Assembly (NCBI GenBank): GCA_018136815.1
Contig: CM030941.1
Location: 796,939 to 860,938, forward strand
Reading direction: 5' to 3'
Origin: Isochrysis galbana
Lineage: Eukaryota; Haptophyta; Isochrysidales; Isochrysidaceae
DNA length: 64,000 bases
Made by a program: the position numbers and the translations under genes. Under the pieces are notes generated by a model that worked only from the letters and a program-made list of their open reading frames with translations, ran no database searches and was not told where the DNA came from. Positions 43,838 to 54,344 of this stretch are shown piece after piece (position 1 is the stretch's first letter; each line of letters starts with the position of its first letter).

Positions 43838-45052
43838 ATGACAACCCTCCCGTCCTCTGCTCTTCCGGCTTCGGGTCCGCCGCGCTCCATTGTCCTTCTC
43901 TTTGGCTGGCTCGGATGCAGCCACGCAGAGCTCACTGAGTACGCAGAGCTCTACACGGCCGCAGGAGCGGCGGCTGTGTGGACATACGCTGAACGCGCCC
44001 ACGTGGTAATGCGCCGACGCGCGAAACTGCTCGCGACGGGCCTCGATGCGTTGCACGCAGCGCTCAAGCTGCTGGAGGGAGCGCCAGAGCGCACACCACT
44101 CTGCCTGCACTGCTTCTCCCACGGCGGCGCCTTTGTATGGGAAGCCATGCGCGATGCGATGGCACAGGTAACGGCCGGAACCTTTGAGGGTGAGACACAC
44201 GACGCGGACGCGCTGCGTACGCTGCAGGCATGCATCCGTGCTGAAATCTTCGACTCAGCGCCGTGCTTCAACCATGTGGCCGCCGGGGTGCAGGCTATTC
44301 GCGATGCCGTGTCCATTCCGCCTGTGCGATGGCTTGCGCAGGCCTCCTTCCTAGCTGTGGTTGGCGCGAAGAGCTTCGTCTCGGATACGGCTGAGGGCTA
44401 CTGGACGCATTGGGCGCGCGGCGCGGCAGCGCCTGGCTGCGCACAGTTATACATCTACTCGGCCCTCGACACGAGCTGCAACATTGTCAAGCTCGAGGAG
44501 CTCATCGCACTACGAAAGGCGTCGAGCCCGCCGACGGAGGCAGAGCGCTTGCGTTCGGCTGCTCCCTGGCCAGTGGCTGCCGAGACAGCTCAAGAAGCGT
44601 TGCTCGAGGCGTGCAAGGAAGACGAAGCTGGCGGCGTGCGCGCCGCCCTTGGTAATGGCGCCGCTGTCAACCAGGCCAACGAGCGCGGCAACACGCCCCT
44701 CCACGTGGCCGCTATGCATGGTGCGACGCGTGCAGTAGCAGCCCTCGTTCAGGCTGGCGCCAACCTGCAAGCCCGCAACATCGCGACGGCGGCGGGTTGC
44801 ACAGCCGCCGATTGCGCACGACGCTGCGGCGAGCCGCGTTTGGCGGCGCTCCTTGAGCGTCTTGCAGGTGGTGAGGGGGTGGACTTGGTGGATATCTCCG
44901 ATGATGAGAAAGCACAAAGCGATGAGGAAGAGGATGGCCCCGTCAGCGTCCTCCACTTTAAGGATACGTTCCACGTCGGACATCTGCGCAAGCACCCGAG
45001 CGAGTATGCAAATGCATGCCTTGCAGTGTGCGGTCTGACACTTCTCACATGA
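43838..45052 (+). CDS. TMEM53-type alpha/beta hydrolase with inserted ankyrin repeats
   Basis: 404 residues from ATG 43838; the frame is open further upstream, but that part is repeat-like. The DUF829/TMEM53 fold is seen in IVLLFGWLGCSHAELTEYAELY, the nucleophile motif HCFSHGG (Ser94), EIFDSAPC, QLYIYSALDTSC (Asp211), and at the very end DTFHVGHLRKHPSEYAN (His382). Between Asp211 and His382 lies an extra segment of about 130 residues with two to three ankyrin repeats (NERGNTPLHVAAMHGATRAV, AALVQAGANLQARN) and an acidic linker (DISDDEKAQSDEEEDG). In ordinary TMEM53 proteins the catalytic His follows shortly after the Asp. A nested domain insertion is the simplest reading. Substrate unknown. 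Confidence 0.8.
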   Translation: MTTLPSSALPASGPPRSIVLLFGWLGCSHAELTEYAELYTAAGAAAVWTYAERAHVVMRRRAKLLATGLDALHAALKLLEGAPERTPLCLHCFSHGGAFVWEAMRDAMAQVTAGTFEGETHDADALRTLQACIRAEIFDSAPCFNHVAAGVQAIRDAVSIPPVRWLAQASFLAVVGAKSFVSDTAEGYWTHWARGAAAPGCAQLYIYSALDTSCNIVKLEELIALRKASSPPTEAERLRSAAPWPVAAETAQEALLEACKEDEAGGVRAALGNGAAVNQANERGNTPLHVAAMHGATRAVAALVQAGANLQARNIATAAGCTAADCARRCGEPRLAALLERLAGGEGVDLVDISDDEKAQSDEEEDGPVSVLHFKDTFHVGHLRKHPSEYANACLAVCGLTLLT

Positions 45053-45867
45053 ACCGACCACACACGATTATTGCTCAAGTTAGAGCCCACCTCAGCTTAT
45101 GAGGAGCTGTGGTAAGTGAGTCAGAGCAAGGCCACAACTTATTTCAAGCACTCGCGATTTTTGATTCATTTCTGAAATGCCGGTCAAACTGCAGCGTCGC
45201 GCATTTGTGAGCCGTTGGCTGCGCGATGGTGGTTGTTCGTTGCATCTGCAGAATCAGGTGGCGGCCAAGAGCTCGCGCAAGAGCATGAGTGCGCCGCCGG
45301 TCGTGGCCGCGCCCGGCGTAGAAGGGGTGGCAACAATATGATGCGGCGGATCGGTTGAGAAGGCTCTTTTTTGATTGATACTTAGAGTAAGATCATGCGC
45401 TGTTGGGCGCCCGTGTGGGGCCCTCCCACACCGCATGAGCGGCCCCAGCAAAGGGCTCGCTATTTGCTGCGCGGCACCTCTACTTTAGCTGCTTAGCGCG
45501 CTCTGCACTGCACTAGCCACGGGCGCCGGCGTTGCGCGAAGGTCGCCAATGCCGCCGGCAAATTACGATGAGCCGTGATACGGTTTCGAGCTGCTACGGG
45601 CGTGCAAAGAAGCGCCGTGGACAAGTACTACAGCTATAGCGGCCGCCAAGAGCTATTCGCAAGTCGTCCATGCACGTAAATGAAGTCTAATCCTGAGCAC
45701 TGCCAAGCGCACCACGCATGGCCTTCCGCACCGCCCAAACTTCGGCCAAAAAAACCATCAGCCACCCGACGCCGTGCGGCGCTAGCTTTTTGCACAGGGA
45801 GCTAAGTCTCCACCACAATACACGCCGCCGCCATGGAGTCCGGTTGTCTAGGTCGACATGATGGGAG

Positions 45868-45900
<33 letters not shown>

Positions 45901-46060
45901 AAATGCCATCTCCTTTGCTTGACATGCTCGCTGCTCGCCCCGGGAACGCGGTGGAGGCCAGTACGAAGGTCAACGCCTTTCCGCGTTCCCGGGGAAAGCA
46001 TGGCATGAAGAGAAACGCCTTTCCCCAAGCAATTGGTGTAATCATCACCGTCTACGAGAG
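45053..46060. other. Intergenic region with (GT)n
   Basis: Holds a (GT)n run at 45871-45898 and a 54-codon frame at 45177-45341 (MPVKLQRRAFVSRWLRDGG) that I cannot support further. The right part is the 3' flank of the Nudix gene. Confidence 0.45.
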
Positions 46061-46063
46061 AGT

Positions 46064-47663
46064 TCATGATGTGCTCTCAGCGGAGGCCTGAACCAAGCTT
46101 ACTCCTGATCGCAATGCGCTCAGGAGCTCAATGTAGCCGTCATCATCAGGACTGACAAAGCCGTGCCGCACAAGAAAGTCCACGATGATGACACCGACGT
46201 TGGGCTTGAATTGCTGCTGCGGACAGGCCAAGAGTTCAGACACCTGCAAAGAAACGCGGTTTAGCCGCTCGCACGTGGTGATTCGGCTCTGTTATGTCCG
46301 CGTCAGTTGCTTGCGGGCCGGTTGCAGCACGAGGCCTCGCACACCTCATCAATCGAAAGAAGCATGAACTCTTCCATCTCGCCATCCACCGGTACCGGCG
46401 TGAAGTCCTCCGGCAGGCGCAGGTCGAACGTGAAGAGGACGTCGGACTTGATTCCCCAGCCGTCTTCATTGAATCCGGTGTAGGAGACGCCGCCGGAAGA
46501 GCGTAGCCGCGAGGAAAGGTGGTCGGAGATTCCAGCCTCCTCAGCACACTCACGTACCATCGCTGATGAGACCGATTGTCCTGCTGCGATGCCACCGGCA
46601 GCAATGCAGTCGAGCAGCCCTGGCCATGTGGGCTTGGTGCGCGAACGGCGGCCGAGCCACAAGTGCGTTGGCCGGTCGCTCCCGTCCATGCAAATGTAGC
46701 CATTGGTGAAGCAACCAAACGAGGGAAGCCCAAAGAGCGGACCGGCCGCGCGCTCGATGACCAATGCTGGAGGCGCATAGAATGACGGGCGCACAGCGAA
46801 AGCCTCGTCCCTCCATCCGTCGAGCATTGGCACGTTACCTTCGTCCCTTAATGCTCGCAAGACCCGACCGACCGCGAGCGTCCTGGCTTGAAGCTTAGAC
46901 TCTTCGTCGAGGTCGAGCCATTCTGGCTTGTCGCGCAGCGTGACGGCCGTCTCACTCACCTCAAAGACGTGGGGGAAAGACGAGAGAGCAGCCGCAGCCT
47001 CCTGGAACACATTTGGTCAATAGCTATCAGCCCAATGTTCAGATAGACTAGGTTGCGCGGGATCAGGCTGTGACGAACGCGCAATCGACCAGAGAGAGGC
47101 TAGCCGGGAAGAGTGCAATGGTGGCTCCTAGGGCAAGGCAGGGTCCGGCTGGACATAGAGCAGCAAAGCTTGATGTAGGGTGGAAGTCCATTGGAACCTG
47201 CAGCACGCCCCCGATGGCGGTGCCACAAGGCAGTACGCGGCGAGAGTGTCACAGATTGAGGCGCAGGCAGGAAAGCAGTGGGAGAGGTGACTACATCTAG
47301 CACCACTCCGAGAGATACTCTGCAGGACTGCGCCTGGGTGCCATCCCTTACGGAATCGTACTTCGGGGAGGCTAGGAAGCGAGGTATCGAGCGCAGAGGG
47401 CGAGAGTCATCGTAGGTGGAGAAGGACACGAGTGAGAGAGCGAGGGTAAGGGGCGAGAGGCTGCCCACCTGCAGCACGACTCCTAGAGAGACTCCCCCGA
47501 CCACAAAGGGCCTGGCGGCGGCGGCAGCGGGCGCAGCAGCGTCGTTGGCACGGACACGTGCGAGCAGCTCGCGCGCACGCACGTGGCCCTCCGCGCCGCT
47601 CCATAGCGCCAGCAAGCACAGAGCGAGAGAGGCCGAAGGGCTACCGGTCGAAGCCGTCGGCAT
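46064..47663 (-). CDS. DUF4743/Nudix hydrolase (thiamine-phosphokinase-like Nudix family)
   Basis: 343 residues from three exons: 47663-47469, 47001-46345, 46243-46064, all GT-AG and phase 0. The N-terminal DUF4743 module (ARPFVVGGVSLGVVLQ joined to EAAAALSSFPHVFEV) leads into the Nudix fold: FGCFTNGYICMDG, LWLGRRSRTKPTWPGLLDC, and the Nudix box GGIAAGQSVSSAMVRECAEE ending AGI. The first Glu of the box consensus is Gln here, while the metal-binding RECxEE core is intact. Spliced end: SIDE joined to VSELLACPQQQFKPN and VIIVDFLVRHGF. Plant and yeast relatives act on damaged thiamine diphosphates. Intron 1 (467 nt) contains two further copies of the gtgctgcaggt or gtgctagatgt exon-end motif, as if the exon end had been duplicated. 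Confidence 0.87.
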
Positions 47664-47784
47664 CGCGCGCCAGATGGACTCTCGAGCCTACTCACTACTT
47701 TCTCTACTTCGTACGTTGCGGCCATAAAAATAGTAGACGGCTGACGGCTGGAGAGTGAAAACGCAGCTGAATTATCCGGGGGGG

Positions 47785-47842
47785 GTTAAGAGTGTTTCAC
47801 TCGAGTTTCACTCCGAGTTTGACGTCAAACGGCGAGGTGACG
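47785..47842 (+). repeat. Dispersed repeat family F, copy 1
   Basis: gtttcactcgagtttcactc...gacgtcaaacggcgaggtga is the inverse of 58335-58392 with few changes. Confidence 0.65.
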
Positions 47843-48164
47843 CGTTGGTGAAAGCAGGATTGTTTCACTATGCCCACTGGGCTCGTAGGAGCACTCTGGC
47901 GGGTTCGACTACTGATTATTCTTTCTCCCTCGCGAGCGATGGCGGTGCGCTTGCGCTTGCGGCCCGTGGGCGCCAAGGGATGCGGGTCAGGCCAAGCAAA
48001 GGCCGAGGGTGTGCCGCGCGAGTACGTGCGCCTGCACCTGCACTATAGAATAGAATTCGAGGCACATGAACATGAATATCACTACATACTACCACATACT
48101 AGGGCGGTCACTCACTCTTTTTAACCACTATTTTCCGCCTCCCCTGGGTGTCCAAGGATTCCGC

Positions 48165-48290
48165 AGGGTCCCCCCCTACCTGCCCCGGCAACCGTCTCCC
48201 CCCCCCACGAACCCCCTCCCGCCCCACGAAAGGCAATGGCGTCGGTGAGTGACCCCCCTCCCTTCCCCCGGGCGTGGCGGTCTATTTTGG
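48165..48290 (+). repeat. C-rich repeat shared with 285-405
   Basis: cccccctacctgccccggcaac...gtgacccccctcccttccccc...gcgtggcgg matches 290-405 with about 90% identity by eye. It is the distal part of the first repeat in the window, without its R1 core. Confidence 0.75.
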
Positions 48291-48483
48291 GAGAATGACA
48301 CGGTCGCCCACGGGAGGGAATCAGAGAAATGAATAAGGGGCGCATCACTATAAGAAACGCGGAGCTTCCGCGAAGGGCAATCGCCCGCGATCGGCCGAAG
48401 AATGGCCTGGAGGTAGTGGGCATGGTGAGCCCACACCTCTCGCGAGCAGTGTGGGGGGCCACTGGTAGGGAGCACGCGGGGTC

Positions 48484-48912
48484 TTGAGGGTGGCACACAT
48501 CCACACTGACCCATCCTCGCCCCACGCGCTGCAGGAATGCCTTGATTCGCTTGCGCTCGAGCCCCACTGCTTTGGCTCGCTTGACGTTGGCAAGCGCTGG
48601 CTCGGACGCCCGGAGGTGCAACTCTTCCTCAGGGCCGTACAGCGCAATGAGCCGGTCGCGCCCGGGGCGTTCGAGGACGCAAAACCCGAAGGCGGACTGG
48701 CCTGGGCCCACGCGTTTGCGCTACATGCGCATGCGAGGGCTGCAGCAGGAGCAGCCAGGGTGGAGCATCGCGCGGCAGAGTTCACAAACGCAGCTGTGAT
48801 ACTCTACCGCGCGATCCTCTGTGCTGAAGAGACTACAAACGCAAGTAACCCTCACAAGCAACAAAGGTACCCCATGGAAGGAGGGACGCGGCCACGCCAT
48901 CGCACGGAGTAG
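48484..48912 (+). CDS. Hypothetical ORF
   Basis: 142 codons beginning MRVAHIHTDPSSPHALQ, with an Ala-rich helical middle (GLAWAHAFALHAHARAAAGA). Both strands are open here, so coding is uncertain. No family recognised; no introns evident. Confidence 0.2.
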   Translation: MRVAHIHTDPSSPHALQECLDSLALEPHCFGSLDVGKRWLGRPEVQLFLRAVQRNEPVAPGAFEDAKPEGGLAWAHAFALHAHARAAAGAARVEHRAAEFTNAAVILYRAILCAEETTNASNPHKQQRYPMEGGTRPRHRTE

Positions 48913-48949
48913 TGGCACGCCGATCTATTTAAGGTGGCCGGGGGAATAA

Positions 48950-49290
48950 AAGAATAAGTTCCTGATACCCGGATATTCCGAATATCTGGCATAACTGGCA
49001 TGTCTGCCCAAATATCTTAAATATCAGTATCTATCTGGATATTCCTAACGAGCTCCAGAGGTATCCAGATACTATCAGGATACCAAATCTGAACTCCAAC
49101 CAGATATCCAGATTGCTAAAATCAAACCTGTTACGGGTCTTAGTCGCCGAGATACGAGATATCTCGTAAATATCGAGATATCGATATCGAGCAACCAAAA
49201 TCGTATTAGGTATCGCTATCGATCTGAATAGCTGAAGGGCACTGTCACTATCGATCTAGGTAGCATTTCCCCACTGTCGAGTTCGATCTA
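48950..49290. repeat. AT-rich palindromic tract (ctatcgatag type)
   Basis: Overlapping palindromes, including gatatctcgtaaatatcgagatatcgatatcgag at 49158-49192, and repeats of cactatcgatctaggtagc. Third tract of this type in the window. Confidence 0.7.
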
Positions 49291-49321
49291 GATAGGTCTG
49301 AATGTACCAAACTTGTTCCAC

Positions 49322-49348
49322 ACCTTAGGGTTAGGGGTTAGGGGGCAG
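49322..49348 (+). repeat. Short telomere-like TTAGGG run
   Basis: ccttagggttaggggttaggggg holds three units close to TTAGGG. Very short, so it may be chance or an interstitial trace. Confidence 0.4.
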
Positions 49349-49664
49349 GTGCACCTTGCACCTTGCTCCTTGCTCATAATTCCAGTACCGCCCCCCCGCA
49401 AACCGCAAACTGAGCACCTGAGCCCCTTGGACGAGCCGACGAGCCCACCCAAGGGGAGTTTCCGCAAGGCGGGTAGTGAGGGAAAGGAAGGGGAACGGGC
49501 GTGGCTACAGTAGTGTACAACCGTGTACAGTGCACAGTGCACTGTGCCACGTGCCACGCGCGAGGCGAGAATATATTACGCCTGCACCGGCACCAACCTG
49601 ACCCAATTTATCACTCTCGCCCACACCCCACGAGCGCAGGCCGATGCGGATAGGGGCTGACGGA

Positions 49665-49757
49665 AGACAAGGGTGGGTTGTAGGGAGTAGCACCAGCACC
49701 AACACTCTGCCTCTCTGCCTCACGCCGTCAAGTAGCGGAAATTCTAAGAAGAGTTTT
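49665..49757 (+). mobile_element. LINE-like 3' UTR end, truncated copy
   Basis: The block ggtgggttgtagggagtag, then ctctgcctcacgccgtc and tagcggaaattctaagaag with an oligo-T run, matches the ends at 56531 and 58020. It stops 59 bases before the GNAT start codon and so now forms part of that gene's 5' flank. Confidence 0.7.
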
Positions 49758-49815
49758 TTTTTACTCTCCACTCTGTACTCCTACCTCGACCTCTCTCTTC
49801 CGCCGCGCGCCCACG

Positions 49816-50493
49816 ATGTGCGGCGTCACGATTCGGCCCGCGGCGCCCTCCGAGTTGGTGCACCGTGCTCCGCTATTCGAGCCGCTGGCAACCTTGTGTG
49901 CCCTCTGCCTCTGCGCGCCTCAGGGCCCACGCGAGCTTCGCCAGCTCGCGCGGGCCCAGCGCGACGAGCTAGAGCTCTGCTTTGCTGGAGCCGGGCGGAG
50001 GCAAGAGGGGGCGGTCGGCAGGAGTGCTCTCTGGCTGGCCGAGGCGGCAGGCGGGGAGCTTGTGGGCGCGTGCGGTGTGCAGGCGCTGGTGATGACGGAC
50101 GAGGGTCACACGCAGCTCACGCGCCACACAAAACCGAGGCTCGCTCTGCGGCCACTCCTCTCGAACGTTGTGGTCGCGCACGAGTGGCGGCGGCGCGGCA
50201 TTGCTGCTCGGCTCATCCAGGAGAGCGAGGACACAGCGCGGGGTTGGGGCTTCGACGAGATGATGCTCAAAGTCGATGTTTCTAATGTTGCCGCGATACA
50301 GGCATATTTGAGGGCGGGGTACAGGACGGTTGCGACGGATCCCACCGCCGAGCGGCCTCGAGCTGGTCTTATACGCGTTCGATGGGAACGGACTACCCTC
50401 TTGTGCATGAGGAAGGAGCTTTTGGGGATGGGGGAGTCCTTCGGTAGCTCAGAGGGTGGGATAGAGGATGTTGCCGTACCGACAGGTGGCTGA
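49816..50493 (+). CDS. GNAT-family N-acetyltransferase
   Basis: 225 codons uninterrupted, or 203 residues if a 66-nt stop-free intron (49858-49923, GT-AG) is removed to join APSEL to GPRELRQLARAQRD. The acetyl-CoA fold is shown by LLSNVVVAHEWRRRGIAARL (motif A, R/QxxGxA loop as RRRGIA), ESEDTARGWGFDEMMLKVD and NVAAIQAYLRAGY (motif B). Substrate unknown. The start follows 59 bases after a LINE tail. Downstream codons from about 195 are low in conservation. Confidence 0.82.
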   Translation: MCGVTIRPAAPSELVHRAPLFEPLATLCALCLCAPQGPRELRQLARAQRDELELCFAGAGRRQEGAVGRSALWLAEAAGGELVGACGVQALVMTDEGHTQLTRHTKPRLALRPLLSNVVVAHEWRRRGIAARLIQESEDTARGWGFDEMMLKVDVSNVAAIQAYLRAGYRTVATDPTAERPRAGLIRVRWERTTLLCMRKELLGMGESFGSSEGGIEDVAVPTGG

Positions 50494-51160
50494 TCGTGCC
50501 TCGGTGCAGCGCACTGATACCACGTTCTTCATCCCAGCCGAGGTGGCTCACTCTTCGGTATGCATCAAACGTGGCTGTTTCGCACGGTTTCTCTCAGCGA
50601 TTACGAGTAGCCCGTGCTTGCGTGTGTGTGTTGCCATCGACCTTATGTGCGTCCACGTGCTGCCTCACCGCCGTTGCGCGCAGCCTGTGAGCCAAGCGGG
50701 CCAACACCAGTTCAGCCGCCAGGTACTTGAGGGTTAAGGTGTGCGGATGGGTATTCCGGGTTGGGGGTCGGACGGTCAGATCAATCCGTTGCAACCTCAT
50801 CTTCATGCGCGCAACCTGGGGGTTCGCCGAAGGCGGAAAGGCTGAGAGATGCCGCTGACGCCGGGGACGTTCAACGGCTTCCATCCATCGCGACAGGAGA
50901 ACGTATGGGATGTCATGATCCTATACCTATACCAATTCCTATTACTAGTAGTAGTCTTTTTTATCATTTTCTTGTGAGAGTCAGAGTCAGAGTTAGTGCC
51001 GCTTCCTCCACCAGCCTGGCACCAACCCGGCAAGTCACGACAATTATGATCACAGACTGCCGTCGAGCACCGTGAAAGTCTCCACTGGGACGCCAAAACG
51101 ACGACAACAACCGGCGTGCTGGCCCTGCAGTGGGGGGAAGGGCGGACGTCGGCGGTCTGA
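50494..51160. other. Intergenic region, no gene seen
   Basis: 3' flank of the acetyltransferase. Short frames on both strands have no recognisable features. No repeat identified until 51165. Confidence 0.45.
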
Positions 51161-51167
51161 CGCCCAC

Positions 51168-51265
51168 GTGGTTGCATTCTTCAACTCGGAAAGCGGGCAT
51201 GCTGGTTGCATTCTTCCACTCGGGAAGCGGGCATGGTTGCATTCTTCAATCCGAGCGGACTTCTC
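51168..51265 (+). repeat. Minisatellite of about 33-bp units, three copies
   Basis: Three units read ggttgcattcttcaactcgg, each followed by aaagcgggcatgct or a close form. Spacing shortens from copy to copy. Confidence 0.85.
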
Positions 51266-51344
51266 TCGTCTTATTCGGTGCAAGTCTTTTGGAATACTAT
51301 GCGGCCGGCTTAGGTGTCGTTCCGTCAATTGTTAGGGCGGTCAA

Positions 51345-51375
51345 ACAGGGGCTTTTTAACTACTAGTAAGGGTTG
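51345..51375 (+). repeat. gggcggtcaaacagggctttt motif
   Basis: Short conserved block followed by taactactag, found again at 55003-55030 and inverted at about 14712-14735. It probably marks the end of another element; each copy is followed by unrelated sequence. Confidence 0.6.
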
Positions 51376-51469
51376 GGCTGCATTTTTTGACCGTGGCGCG
51401 AGGCCCAATAAAAAACCTTCAGGGGGGGCCACCTGCCGCCACGAAAATCTTAGCCAGGAAATGGTGCGA

Positions 51470-51790
51470 TTCTCCCCCCCTCAGTGTTGGTACCAGCACC
51501 GGGTTAACACCACACTGCACACTGCCGGTGCTGTGTACTAGTGTACTACTGTGCACCCACCCACGCACCCACGCACTCACGCACCCACTGAATGCTACGT
51601 GCCGCGCGTGCGCGCGCACGAGGAGCTGCACGGCCAAGTGGCAAGTGGGGAGTTGCTCTTCGGCACGGGCACCATGGCCAACTTGGAGCTTGCGCGGCTG
51701 CACCGCTGCATCTGCTGCTGCGCGCGCTGCGCTGCTGCCGCTACACGGGCGGCGCGATGGGACCGTGCTACTCCTTGTGCACGCGTGGGC
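51470..51790 (+). repeat. Dispersed repeat family C, direct copy
   Basis: Counterpart of the inverted copy at 20420-20735. The frame 51551-51985 (YVPRVRAHEELHGQVASGEL) is partly kept in both. Beyond 51790 the copies diverge. GC-rich sequence follows to 52050. Confidence 0.7.
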
Positions 51791-52329
51791 CGCCTACTGC
51801 GTGGGGAGGCAGCGGCGGCGGTCGGAGGTGCGCCGGCGGTGCCCGCCGCCGCCTTCGCGGCCGTGGACCGGCTGCTCGCCGCACTCGCACTCGTCGCTGC
51901 GCGCGACCGACCGGCCGACGCTCACGTTGCGCGCTGCGCGTCGCCTGCGCGTTCCACCTGTGCGGGGCCGCGCGTGTCCCGATAGGCATTTTGTCATTTG
52001 ACCGCGCATTCCCTCGCACGCGCTGCCGCGCTGCCCGCTAAAGCAAGCAGAATCAGCAACCAGCAACCGCAACAGTGACGAGTGGAAGTGCGTCAACACC
52101 GTGTCAACACTTGTTTTGCCCTGCGTCAACACTTGTAAGAGGCCAGATGGGTTAACACCTTGCCCAAGCTACTGTAATGGGCCCTCGAGGGCGTGTCAAC
52201 GTGAACCCATACGCCCTGACTAAGTAGTATCGTTGGCCGGGCGGGCCGTAATTATTGCAAGCCCTGGTAGCAACCAAGGGGGGGGGATTCCAAAAACCAA
52301 CGGGACCAAGGGCTTTCATGCAACTTGCA

Positions 52330-52515
52330 TCAAGGAGAGAGATTCCCTCACCCAAGACCCAAGCAAGCAGCTAACCTAAATCGATCTCCAACCAAGGGGA
52401 GATGGTAAACCAAGGACCAAGGAGAAAGATTCCCTCACCGAACGAAGCAGCCAACCTAAATAAATACCTAAATCGATCTCCAAGGGGAGATAGCAAACCA
52501 AACCTGATTGCCCCC
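52330..52515 (+). repeat. Imperfect 90-bp tandem duplication
   Basis: Two units begin gagagattccctcaccc and agaaagattccctcacc and end ccaaggggagatgg and ccaaggggagatag. The minus-strand frame across it (52371-52907) is probably not a gene. 52516-53950 shows no gene apart from the Sec61 3' flank. Confidence 0.75.
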
Positions 52516-53952
52516 AGAAGCAGGTAAAGAAACGCGGGGAGATAGCGAATAAAACCTTTTTGCGAGGCGCCTGGGAGGAAGAAAGGTGGGGAAGCTTCCC
52601 TTCCTTCTCTTCGAGAGAAAGAGAGAGGGCGCTCCACAACCCTAGATCCTAGGCGTCCACGCGAAGTTTTTGACCGAGAACGAGAACGAGAGAATTGTAA
52701 CGATAAATACCGAACGAAGAGAAGAGAGAAGCCTAACGAGCGTCGATTCGCGAATGCGACACATACATAATAGCCGGGGTCCCGAGGTAGAATGTACCCG
52801 GCGAGACTGGCCACACTGTAGCTAGGCAATTGCGCACGGAGACACTTCGCCAGCCGACACGTGCGAGAGATACGCAACAGCCCGGACTCCGATAACCGAG
52901 CGACCACACCAAATTAACAACAAGCCTGCCCCGAACCCGCACTCTGAACCAGGCTCATGGTCATGGTAGTATGGTAGTGCACCGGCACCGGAGCCGTACC
53001 CCGGATACCAAAGACAAAGGAATGACGGGGGGAAGGAAAGGAGGTGGAGGGAAGGGAAGAGAAGGGCGATGTCCGTGGTGGTAGGGAAGTACCCTAGTTT
53101 AGTAGGTGTGTAGCCCAGAATCAGAATCGTCAGATGTTTTTTGTTTTTCAAGGGCTAACTTTGAGTAAGGGGTAGCAAGGGTAGATGTCACGTTGTATAG
53201 TGTGCATCGAAACCAAGCATAAACTTAGTTTGAAAGTAATCCTACAAAGGCGAGAGTGCAGCAGCACATACAGCAAAGCACAGACAACACACCAGGACGA
53301 GCGGCGCCACACAGTACATAGTAGGCTATCACCAGGCACTTGGGAGCAAGCCCCAACCCATGACAACAATCGTACTTCGGCTATGCAGCCGAGCAAACAG
53401 CGGCAAGTAGGAATCGCAGGGCGCATGGCACGCTCCGACAACAGCACCGGAGGCGAGGTTATCAGTGAGGTGAACAAGGCGCTTAGCACGACGACGATGC
53501 GCCCAACAAGAGACGCACCGATGCAACAGCAAAAAAAGGCTGTCGACATGCTAGGTGAAGTAGCTCGTGGCGCATTGCTCCCTTAAATGCTGCTGAACCC
53601 CACACACTTCTCGAAAGCAGAGTGGTGCGTGTGGTCACAACACGGACGTTTGCATATAGAGCCGACCAGGAGAGGACTACGCATCGTTGCCCGCGCAGTC
53701 ATCCCCCGTCCCGCCCCAGCCGGGAGATGTCTTTTCGGGCGTATAGCAGCGCAAGGCCATGCCCGAGCCCCGGATGCCGTCGGGTCGTCATACTTATCTC
53801 CACACCCTTCCTGGAACATTTCCCCTGCTGGTGATGTCTGGAATAGATGGAGCTGCTTTTCCGTTGTCTGGCAGCTCGCTCTCGCCTCAAAACACCCAAC
53901 GCGCTGTACGCTTCCCCATGGCACTACCCCACCAACAGAGCGAGACCAACAT

Positions 53953-54339
53953 TCAACCCATTCCGACGATGATGTTGTTGATCGGAATGAAGATGAGCTT
54001 CACGAAGAAGCCAATGAAGCCCATGATAAAGAACCCAACCGAGGTGGCCTGTGCAATCTTGGAGAATTCTGCAAGGCGAAGAGCGGGCGGCTGTGAGCAC
54101 ACTAGCCATGAGCGTAGCGGCCACGGGTCAGTGCCGCCATAGTGGGCGCCGTGTGTGCATGGGACATGCAATGGTGTCGGCGAGTTTCGGTCCAGCCTCA
54201 CCCGCGCTCGGCTGCAGCGCGAGCCGGCTGGGCGCGCACCATTTCTGTCTGGCTTGGTGCACCGCTTGACCAGCCGCCAGCTGTCCTTGATGAAGTCGAC
54301 AGCGGGCTTCTTGACATAGTCAATGGCCTCGGAGGACAT
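53953..54339 (-). CDS. Sec61 gamma subunit (SecE homologue)
   Basis: 71 residues from two exons: 54339-54240 and 54068-53953; the intron joins KPDRN to [10 protein letters not shown]. It is the small tail-anchored subunit of the ER protein-conducting channel. Visible: an amphipathic N-terminal helix ([20 protein letters not shown]) and one membrane segment ([20 protein letters not shown]) followed by INNIIVGMG. The length and the KRCTKPDR and IPINNIIVG blocks are diagnostic. The intron is required, because the unspliced frame inserts 57 unrelated residues. Confidence 0.95.
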   Translation of the reverse strand: MSSEAIDYVKKPAVDFIKDSWRLVKRCTKPDRNGARPAGSRCSRARVRLDRNSPTPLHVPCTHGAHYGGTDPWPLRSWLVCSQPPALRLAEFSKIAQATSVGFFIMGFIGFFVKLIFIPINNIIVGMG

Positions 54340-54344
54340 GGCTG

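Noticed and set aside
52371-52907. 178-codon minus-strand ORF
   Set aside because: Runs across a tandem duplication, with Ser/Arg/Leu-rich composition and no domain; likely chance.
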